Positions 1 through 5,220 of a stretch of 17,113 bases of DNA are shown one piece after another. Below the pieces are notes generated by a model that was not told the origin of the DNA, did no database searches, and saw only the letters and a list, made by a program, of their open reading frames with translations. The translations under genes and the position numbers were made by a program. The stretch is taken from contig JBAZWE010000036.1 of the NCBI GenBank assembly GCA_041660545.1, positions 1 through 17,113 of the forward strand, read 5' to 3'. Positions within the stretch are counted from its first letter, which is position 1. Each line of letters opens with the position of its first letter. The stretch comes from JBAZWE01 sp041660545 (lineage in GTDB: Bacteria; Actinomycetota; Thermoleophilia; BMS3ABIN01).

Positions 1-589
1 ATGAAACGGATATATCCTCGGCCGCTTCGACCATCACGTTGGCAAGCACGAAAATCGTGTGCTTGAGGTGGTCGAAGATGACAGTCGAGTCTGAAATCAG
101 AAAAGCCATGTCAGGCAGCCCCAGGGTATCCGGGTTCGCCGGCGGCAGCTCCTCGGCCCAGCGCACCAGGTCGTAACCGAACAGACCGACGGCGCCGCCG
201 ATGAACGGCGGCAGTTCCTCGAACTCCGGTGCATTGTAGCGGGACATGTAACTGGAGACTGCGTCAAAGGGGTCATCGCAGGCGGTCACGGTCTCGTCGT
301 CGCCCTCGCGGATCTTCAGCTCGCCGTCCTCGAAAGTGACGATCGCCCGCGGGTCGCAACCGAGAAAAGAATAGCGTCCGATGCGCTCGCCCTGCTCGGC
401 GCTCTCCAGCAGGTAGGAGTTCTTGCGGGCGCCGAGTTTCAGGAACGCGGAGACAGGCGTCTCAAGATCGGAGATAAAGCTGTGATAAACAGGGATTAGA
501 TTGTAGTTTCCGGCGAGTTCGCGTACTTCATCCAGGGTCGGGTGTATCTCAGGACTGGCAGGCGCGGCCGCCGACCCGTCTATTTCCAT
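1..589 (-). CDS. trpE: Anthranilate synthase component I, N-terminal part (cut by window edge)
   Basis: Cytoplasmic enzyme subunit that converts chorismate plus ammonia (from the TrpG glutaminase) to anthranilate, the first step of tryptophan synthesis. Only the first 196 codons are present; the chorismate-binding C-terminal domain lies beyond base 1. Seen in the translation: IPVYHSFISDLETPVSAFL at residues 32-50, then SYLLES (58-63) and GRYSFLGCDP (71-80). The LLES element is the tryptophan feedback-binding motif of TrpE, which separates it from aminodeoxychorismate synthase PabB, although PabB-like paralogues share much of this region. The chosen ATG overlaps the end of hisIE by 10 nt, and a GAGGAG lies 11 nt upstream inside hisIE. 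The hisI-trpE adjacency is known from actinobacterial genomes. Translational coupling to hisIE is inferred. Confidence 0.9.
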   Translation of the reverse strand, partial: MEIDGSAAAPASPEIHPTLDEVRELAGNYNLIPVYHSFISDLETPVSAFLKLGARKNSYLLESAEQGERIGRYSFLGCDPRAIVTFEDGELKIREGDDETVTACDDPFDAVSSYMSRYNAPEFEELPPFIGGAVGLFGYDLVRWAEELPPANPDTLGLPDMAFLISDSTVIFDHLKHTIFVLANVMVEAAEDISVS

Positions 590-1230
590 CGTTTAAGCAG
601 CTCCTCGAACACCTCGTTCAGCTGGACATCCGCCTTTGCCAGCAAAACTGACATGTGATACATGACGTCGGCAGCTTCGTAGATAACCTCGTCCCGGTCG
701 CCTCCCTTGGCGGCCACGATCAGCTCTGATGACTCCTCGCCCACTTTCTTTAAAATCGTGTCGGTGCCCTTCTCGAAAAGGCCGGTCGTGTACGACCCGG
801 GTGGCATCAGCCGTTTGCGTTCACGAATGAGTTCGTTAAGCCTGCTGAGCGCTTCAAATACCGCCGGCGTCAGCGGTTGTCCGTCCATGGACCGGTAGAA
901 ACATGTATGTTCGTTGGTATGACAGGCAGGACCGCGTTGATCGGCCAGCACCAGCAGACAATCCTGGTCGCAGTCATAGCGCAGGGACTTCACGAACTGG
1001 AAATGGCCACTTGTCTCGCCTTTGTTCCAGAAAGTCTTTCGCGAACGGCTCCAGAACCAGGTTCGCCCGCTTTCCACTGTTCTTTTCAGCGCCTCTTCAT
1101 TCATGTAGGCCATCATAAGTACTTCACCAGTATTCCAGTCCTGGACGATAGCCGGTATGAGACCACTCGCATCGAACACAAGTTCGCTTATATCGAATGT
1201 GGATGTATCCTCAGGCACGGTGTGTTTCAA
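580..1230 (-). CDS. hisIE: Bifunctional phosphoribosyl-AMP cyclohydrolase / phosphoribosyl-ATP pyrophosphatase
   Basis: Catalyses steps 2 and 3 of histidine biosynthesis: hydrolysis of PR-ATP to PR-AMP (HisE part), then ring opening of PR-AMP (HisI part). The protein has 216 residues, a normal length for the fusion. The HisI domain (about 15-125) shows WFWSRSRKTFWNKGETSGH, the acidic metal cluster D86-C-D88-D90, and cysteines C87, C103 and C110, whose 16/7 spacing fits the zinc ligands of the family. The HisE domain (about 127-216) shows VGEESSELIVAAK and EAADVMYH. The start is TTG: an in-frame TGA (the deoC stop, 1231-1233) directly precedes it, and AAGGA at 1235-1239 is a suitable ribosome binding site. 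It is butted against deoC with no gap and overlaps trpE. No other his gene is in view. Confidence 0.95.
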   Translation of the reverse strand: MKHTVPEDTSTFDISELVFDASGLIPAIVQDWNTGEVLMMAYMNEEALKRTVESGRTWFWSRSRKTFWNKGETSGHFQFVKSLRYDCDQDCLLVLADQRGPACHTNEHTCFYRSMDGQPLTPAVFEALSRLNELIRERKRLMPPGSYTTGLFEKGTDTILKKVGEESSELIVAAKGGDRDEVIYEAADVMYHMSVLLAKADVQLNEVFEELLKRWK

Positions 1231-1932
1231 TCATTCCTTGTGTTCTGAAAACTCGTTCATGATTTCAACGGCATAGCTGGTGCCCAGACGGGCGGCCCCG
1301 GCGTTGATCATGGTCTCTGCATCCTCAGCGGTCCTGATTCCTCCCGCCGCCTTGACGCCCAGATTCTCCGAAAGCTCGTCGCGCAGCAGCTCCACATCGG
1401 CTACCGTCGCACCCTCCGGGCCGAATCCGGTTGATGTTTTAACAAAGTCCGCCCCGCCGTCCTCGATCATCTTGCAGGCCAGCTTTTTCAGTTTCTTGTC
1501 GAAATACGCCGTTTCCATGATCACCTTGACCAATACCAGTCCTTTGCCGACGTTTACGCTCTTCATCCTCACGGCACGCACAACTGAGGTTATCTCGTCA
1601 CGCACAAGGCGGAAGTTACCCGATAGCATCGCGCCTATGTTCATTACGAATTCCACTTCGTCAGCGCCGATGCCAACGGCGTTTTCAGCCGCCCTTACCT
1701 TGGTGCGGGTGGTGTCACCGCCGAAGGGAAAAGAGATCACCGTGCAAACCTTGACGTCATGGCCCTTAAGCAGCGTGGCTGCCAGGGGCACGTAATACGG
1801 GAAGATGCACACGGATGCAAAATGATGGTGACGCGCCTCTTCGCAGAGGGTCTCGATGTCCGCCCTGGTCACATCGGGCTTTAAAAGCGTATGATCTATC
1901 GTCTTTGCCAGTTCTTCAGTTCTCAAAGCCAT
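1231..1932 (-). CDS. deoC: Deoxyribose-phosphate aldolase
   Basis: Cleaves 2-deoxy-D-ribose 5-phosphate into glyceraldehyde 3-phosphate and acetaldehyde, in deoxynucleoside salvage. The translation is 233 residues, close to bacterial DeoC. It shows TIDHTLLKPD at 11-20, D91 in DEVEFVMNIG, the Schiff-base lysine K165 in FVKTSTGF, and the second active-site lysine K194 in VKAAGGIR. The reading frame is open further upstream, to 2061, but the residues before MALRTEELAK do not resemble DeoC. GGAGG at 1939-1943 sits 6 nt before the ATG at 1932, so this start is preferred. It follows era after 129 nt, where many Gram-positive genomes carry recO. Nucleoside salvage links it to cdd four genes upstream. 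Confidence 0.95.
   Translation of the reverse strand: MALRTEELAKTIDHTLLKPDVTRADIETLCEEARHHHFASVCIFPYYVPLAATLLKGHDVKVCTVISFPFGGDTTRTKVRAAENAVGIGADEVEFVMNIGAMLSGNFRLVRDEITSVVRAVRMKSVNVGKGLVLVKVIMETAYFDKKLKKLACKMIEDGGADFVKTSTGFGPEGATVADVELLRDELSENLGVKAAGGIRTAEDAETMINAGAARLGTSYAVEIMNEFSEHKE
1235..1239 (-). promoter_or_regulatory. Ribosome binding site supporting the hisIE TTG start
   Basis: AAGGA on the minus strand, 4 nt before the TTG at 1230 and inside the last codons of deoC. No ATG is available in frame until well into the HisI domain, so this site supports the TTG start. Confidence 0.5.
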
Positions 1933-2061
1933 AAGCGGCCTCCGTAAGTTTCGGTCTTGACGCTGCATCCACCGGTGTTTCCGGCAACCAGCGCGGCAGT
2001 GTTTTATACTATCACACGGCGCAAGGGGCTTCTGTGGCCCAAAGCCGGCCGTGTCCGGCAA
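1933..2061 (-). other. era-deoC intergenic leader with a stem-loop
   Basis: This 129-nt stretch is the longest gap in the minus-strand operon. On the transcribed strand it holds an imperfect hairpin: outer arms CGCTG/CAGCG (1989-1993 and 1961-1965) and inner arms CCGG/CCGG (1981-1984 and 1972-1975) around a 5-nt loop. It also has an A/T-rich TAGTATAAAA patch further upstream that could be a -10 element. No convincing -35 partner or U-tract terminator is seen. A separate promoter for deoC-hisIE-trpE is possible but unproven. Confidence 0.3.
1939..1943 (-). promoter_or_regulatory. Ribosome binding site that decides the deoC start
   Basis: Minus-strand GGAGG with 6 nt to the ATG at 1932. It argues for the 233-residue DeoC and against the 43-residue longer open frame. 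Confidence 0.6.
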
Positions 2062-2964
2062 TCACAACCCGAGATCACCCAGCATTCTCTCGTCGTCACG
2101 CCATTTTTTCTTTACCTTGACCGCGAGCGACAGAAATACCTGTGAACCCAAAAGCGCCTCTATGTCCTTGCGCGCCCGCGTCCCAATTTCCTTGATCATC
2201 TGCCCCTGCTTGCCGATCAGGATACCTTTCTGCGAATCCCGTTCCACGATCAGAACCGCCTCGATATCAACCATCTGCTTCTTTCCCCTCTGTTCCATGT
2301 ACATAACATTCACCGCAACGGCATGTGGAACTTCCTCCCGTGTAAGAATGATCGCTTTCTCACGGATGATCTCGCCGGCTAATACCCGCTCCGGCTGGTC
2401 GGAGACGGCATCCGCGGGGTAATACATCGGTCCTTCGGAAAGCCTCGCGATTATGTCGTTCTTCAGCGCATCGAGTCCCTGGCCCTTCCTGGCGCTTATC
2501 GGAAAGATCTCCTCGTAGTCTCCCAGTCCGACGGACGCCTGGATCTGGGGCAGCAGACCGTCGCTTGAAACGAGATCGATCTTGTTGAGCGCGATTATCA
2601 CCGGCGTTGATACGGAAAAGGCCGCTTCTGCGACAAAGCGGTCGCCAGCTCCGATCTTCTCGGCGGCGTTTAGGACCATCAGCACCAGGTCCACTTCACG
2701 CAATGTAGTGTTTACCGCTGTCTGCATGCGCTCGGTCAGACGGTCCCTGGGCTTCTGAAAGCCGGGCAGGTCCAGCATAACCGCCTGGAATCCGTCGCCG
2801 TTTATCACTCCGGCGATGCGATGACGTGTGGTTTGGGGTGTCCTGGATACGATGGCGACCTTCTCGCCGACAAGCGCATTTACCAATGTCGATTTACCGA
2901 CGTTCGGTCTGCCGACAACCGCGATAAAACCTGAACGGAAAGAGGGATCGGTCTCGTTCTTCAT
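2062..2964 (-). CDS. era: GTPase Era, 30S ribosomal subunit assembly factor
   Basis: Essential GTPase that binds the 3' end of 16S rRNA and checks 30S maturation. The protein is 300 residues, standard for Era. G1 is GRPNVGKS (18-25), the switch I region carries QTTRHRI (44-50), G3 is DLPG (65-68, instead of the usual DTPG), G4 is NKID (127-130), and G5 is the SAR at 157-159. The C-terminal KH domain has GKQGQMIKEIG at 251-261. The ATG overlaps the stop of the GNAT gene by 4 nt. ybeY, cdd and dgkA lie upstream as in Bacillus; recO is absent downstream. YbeY and Era both act on the 16S rRNA 3' end, which fits their sharing an operon. Confidence 0.97.
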   Translation of the reverse strand: MKNETDPSFRSGFIAVVGRPNVGKSTLVNALVGEKVAIVSRTPQTTRHRIAGVINGDGFQAVMLDLPGFQKPRDRLTERMQTAVNTTLREVDLVLMVLNAAEKIGAGDRFVAEAAFSVSTPVIIALNKIDLVSSDGLLPQIQASVGLGDYEEIFPISARKGQGLDALKNDIIARLSEGPMYYPADAVSDQPERVLAGEIIREKAIILTREEVPHAVAVNVMYMEQRGKKQMVDIEAVLIVERDSQKGILIGKQGQMIKEIGTRARKDIEALLGSQVFLSLAVKVKKKWRDDERMLGDLGL

Positions 2965-3464
2965 TTGTCTGACACCCGTGAACCGGTGCCGGTTTCAAGA
3001 GATGCAGCCATAAGAAGCCGGTTCCGTCCCGGGCCATAATGATCGGGTAGATAATCGATCTCGGAAAAACCCGATTTTTCATAGAGCCTGCGGCCGGCCT
3101 CGTTTACGGGGTCCAGGGTCACCAGAATCCTGTTGAAAGCCTCCTGGGAGAGGATGCCAAAGACTCCAGAAAGAAGACTGGCGCCATAACCCATCCGCTG
3201 ATACTCGGGTCGTATATACATACCTTCGAGATAAAGGTCTCCTTCTTCGAGGCAGCGTACTATCTCGGCTGACCCGATGATCTCTTCCCCTGACTTGCCT
3301 ACGAATAGCAGCCCGCAGGTTGCGATAACGGGCAGCATCCAGGCGTCCAGCGCTGATTCACCGAGAGCTTCGTGGCCATACCTTGTCAGCTGCGACAGTG
3401 TGACCGTGTCCAGATGAGTCAATCGGCGTATCACAAGCTCCTTCTGCTTTTTTGCGTCAACCAT
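2961..3464 (-). CDS. GNAT family N-acetyltransferase
   Basis: A 167-residue acetyl-CoA-dependent acetyltransferase of unknown substrate. Motif A is clear: YLEGMYIRPEYQRMGYGASLL (78-98), with the Q89-R90-x-G92-x-G94 pyrophosphate-binding loop, followed by LVTLDPVNEAGRRLYEKSGF (114-133), which is motif B. The open frame runs 105 codons further upstream, but entirely inside cdd in another frame, so that part is discounted. The ATG at 3464 has AAGGA 8 nt upstream at 3473-3477. It overlaps the cdd stop by 8 nt and the era start by 4 nt, which indicates tight translational coupling. An acetyltransferase at this place is not part of the usual cdd-era neighbourhood. It could acetylate a protein N-terminus, an antibiotic or a small metabolite; nothing here decides. 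Confidence 0.85.
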   Translation of the reverse strand: MVDAKKQKELVIRRLTHLDTVTLSQLTRYGHEALGESALDAWMLPVIATCGLLFVGKSGEEIIGSAEIVRCLEEGDLYLEGMYIRPEYQRMGYGASLLSGVFGILSQEAFNRILVTLDPVNEAGRRLYEKSGFSEIDYLPDHYGPGRNRLLMAASLETGTGSRVSDK

Positions 3465-3870
3465 TGCCGACGTCCTTTCTGTCAAACGCGTCCGGAAGCA
3501 GTTCAGCGACGCTTTTTGAGATAAATCTGCCCCCGTATCTGTATGTAACAACCATTTCAGGCGAGAACTCAAACAGGGCCTGCCTGCATGCCCCACAAGG
3601 CGGAGCGTCATAATCGCCTTCTCCCGCGACCACGGCAATGGCCTGGAATGAACGCTCTCCCGCCGCAACCGCACTTTGCATCGCAACACGTTCTGCGCAT
3701 GTCGAGATTCCATACGACGCATTCTCGACGTTGCAGCCTGCATATATTTTTCCGCTGGCCGCCAGTACGGCGGCGCCAACCCGAAAACCGGACTCCGGGA
3801 CGTATGCCTGCCGGCCGGCCTGGATGGCGCTCTCGATCAGTTCCTGCTGCTGGGTGTTGGGTTCAGTCAA
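3457..3870 (-). CDS. cdd: Cytidine deaminase (tetrameric type)
   Basis: Deaminates cytidine and deoxycytidine to uridine and deoxyuridine in pyrimidine salvage. At 137 residues it is the small homotetrameric class, in which zinc is held by three cysteines. The translation shows CNVENASYG (46-54), the catalytic CAE with C58 and E60, and PCGACRQ with C92 and C95. The start is TTG at 3870: no ATG or GTG fits before the conserved YVPESGFRVGAA, and a GGGA lies about 8 nt upstream. It follows the DgkA-PAP2 gene after 75 nt and overlaps the GNAT gene by 8 nt. The order dgkA-cdd-era matches Bacillus. Confidence 0.95.
   Translation of the reverse strand: MTEPNTQQQELIESAIQAGRQAYVPESGFRVGAAVLAASGKIYAGCNVENASYGISTCAERVAMQSAVAAGERSFQAIAVVAGEGDYDAPPCGACRQALFEFSPEMVVTYRYGGRFISKSVAELLPDAFDRKDVGNG
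3473..3477 (-). promoter_or_regulatory. Ribosome binding site that decides the GNAT start
   Basis: Minus-strand AAGGA with 8 nt to the ATG at 3464, inside the 3' end of cdd. It supports the short 167-residue product. Confidence 0.5.
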
Positions 3871-3926
3871 TCTATATTCCCGTATTGAAAATGCCGCGAG
3901 GAAGAATAATATGCCCTCGGTTGTCC

Positions 3927-3943
3927 GGACGCCCGTGGCGTCC
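3927..3943 (-). other. Perfect 7-bp hairpin between the DgkA-PAP2 gene and cdd
   Basis: GGACGCC and GGCGTCC form a perfect 7-bp stem around a 3-nt loop (ACG on the transcribed strand), starting 2 nt after the DgkA-PAP2 stop codon. No T-run follows on either strand, so it does not look like an intrinsic terminator. It could be an mRNA processing or stability element. The remainder of this 75-nt gap shows only the cdd ribosome binding site. Confidence 0.4.
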
Positions 3944-3945
3944 CA

Positions 3946-4656
3946 TCATCCCCACAGCTGAAACAATATCGTCGTTACGCCTATACCCAGAATTGCTCCA
4001 ACAAATACTTCAATGACGGAATGGATGCCTGACTCAACCCGGCTTTGGGCGACAAGAAAAGCCATAAGAAAAGCCAGCAGCGAAATAAGCATTCCCCGCT
4101 CCATGGAAGCCGAGACGTAGGTGATTGCCGTCCAGCCGGCAAAAGCCACGGCGCTGTGACCGGAAGGCATGCCGCCCTGAAATGGGGATCCTTGGTGGAG
4201 TATCGCCTTGACGACGATAGCCAGAAGCAGGACAAGCACCAGGGCGATGACCGACAGATGCGTCGGTGACTGCCTTACGAGGTTTACCAGATTACGTGAC
4301 GGTTCCTCGAGCCGGTCAAAAAAGAGAAGGTATCCCACCGCAAGCGCGTTTAGGGAAGAAATGAGGACCGCACCCGCTGCAACGTCCTTGGCTATCTTGG
4401 CCATGGGGTCGAAAGCGGTGCCGAACGTATCGATGGCCGCCTCTACCGATGTATTGATCATCTCCATCACCAACACAAAACTGACGCTTAACAACAAAGC
4501 GATGATCTCCAGGCGCGACAGGTCAAAAAGGAGGCTTCCTCCAAGCACGATGAAGGCGACGGCAAAATGTATCTTCATGTTGCGCTGGGTGCGCAACACA
4601 TAGACGATGCCCTCGAAAGCCCATGTAAAACTTTTTAATGTGCTGCGGCGATACAT
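3946..4656 (-). CDS. Fusion of DgkA-type lipid kinase and PAP2 phosphatase
   Basis: Membrane protein of 236 residues joining two domains. Residues 1-115 are a small DgkA/undecaprenol kinase with three hydrophobic helices and its signatures: E65-M-I-N68-T-S-V-E72 and K87-I-A-K90-D91. Residues about 130-236 are a PAP2 acid phosphatase with PSGHS (164-168) and S205-R206-x5-H212. Both domains act on polyprenyl or diacylglycerol lipids at the inner membrane leaflet, so one protein could phosphorylate and dephosphorylate related carriers. PAP2 motif 1 is K150-x6-S157-P158 instead of K-x6-RP, and the last residue of motif 3 is E216 instead of Asp. The Conserved Domain Database has a PAP2 subfamily for such DAGK fusions, with function undetermined. 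The position between ybeY and cdd is that of Bacillus dgkA. Start: ATG with GGAAAG upstream. Confidence 0.9.
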   Translation of the reverse strand: MYRRSTLKSFTWAFEGIVYVLRTQRNMKIHFAVAFIVLGGSLLFDLSRLEIIALLLSVSFVLVMEMINTSVEAAIDTFGTAFDPMAKIAKDVAAGAVLISSLNALAVGYLLFFDRLEEPSRNLVNLVRQSPTHLSVIALVLVLLLAIVVKAILHQGSPFQGGMPSGHSAVAFAGWTAITYVSASMERGMLISLLAFLMAFLVAQSRVESGIHSVIEVFVGAILGIGVTTILFQLWG

Positions 4657-4758
4657 GTCTGAATCTTTCCGGCCCCTGTTTTTCGGATAATCAGGATCCT
4701 GTGTTTATTGAAAATATCCGTAGCTGTTATTCCAGACCTTGTGCATCCCGTTCTGACA
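4657..4758 (-). other. ybeY to DgkA-PAP2 intergenic gap
   Basis: These 102 nt hold no gene. On the transcribed strand CGGATA and TATCCG could pair (6 bp) around a loop that contains the palindrome CAGGATCCTG, and GGAAAG shortly before the ATG is the likely ribosome binding site of the fusion gene. No promoter or U-tract terminator is convincing. Confidence 0.3.
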
Positions 4759-5220
4759 TCAGCTGCAAAACCTGCCGAACAGATCGTCCTGCAGTCTTTC
4801 CATTTCTCCGGCATCGGTCTCATGATCATGGCCGGCGATATGCAATATTCCATGTATGAGCAACAGGCATATCTCATCTTCAAAGGTTGAATCAAGTCTG
4901 ACGGCCTGTTCCCTGGCCACCTCGGGGCAGATTACCACATCGCCCAGCAGAACCGGCACACCGGACTCGGTTTCCTCATGCCACAGAGGATCATAAACGT
5001 CAATCGCAAATGAAAGCACGTCCGTCGGTCCCTCGCGATCCATGTGCATCCGGTTTAGCTGCGTCATCTCCTCCACGCTTACGAAGCTGAGGCCGAGTTC
5101 GCCTTTTTTTATGCCCAGATGGCTCATAACCGTGGTTGCGTTCAACGCCGCGCTCTCTAAGTCGATTTCCAGGCCCGACCGGTTGTCCATCGCCACTTCC
5201 AGTCCTTGCGCGCCGCTCAT
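4759..5220 (-). CDS. ybeY: Endoribonuclease YbeY, rRNA maturation factor
   Basis: Metal-dependent single-strand endoribonuclease acting in 16S rRNA 3'-end processing and late 70S quality control. The 153-residue protein carries the zinc site HGILHIAGHDH with H123, H127 and H133, and the conserved DREGPTDVLSFAID (61-74) and GDVVICPEVAREQA (93-106) segments. The ATG overlaps the stop of the 7TM-HD gene by 4 nt. Order phoH-yqfF-ybeY-dgkA is the usual Firmicutes arrangement. The first ten or so residues are not conserved in the family, so a start at the second Met (residue 11) is possible, but the ATGA overlap favours the first. Confidence 0.96.
   Translation of the reverse strand: MSGAQGLEVAMDNRSGLEIDLESAALNATTVMSHLGIKKGELGLSFVSVEEMTQLNRMHMDREGPTDVLSFAIDVYDPLWHEETESGVPVLLGDVVICPEVAREQAVRLDSTFEDEICLLLIHGILHIAGHDHETDAGEMERLQDDLFGRFCS

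Noticed and set aside
2036..2058. Possible terminator after era (GCCGG/CCGGC stem)
   Set aside because: The stem is only 5 bp and is followed by TTTGGG instead of a T-run.
1933..2061. 43-codon upstream extension of deoC
   Set aside because: DeoC begins near TEELAKTIDHTLLKPD, and GGAGG 6 nt before the ATG at 1932 fixes the start.
3465..3779. Upstream extension of the GNAT reading frame
   Set aside because: It lies wholly inside cdd in another frame, is Arg-rich and unlike GNAT proteins; the ATG at 3464 has a ribosome binding site.
4671..4725. Possible regulatory hairpin (CGGATA/TATCCG with internal CAGGATCCTG) between ybeY and the fusion gene
   Set aside because: The arms are 6 bp with a large loop, and there is no U-tract; too weak to call beyond noting it.
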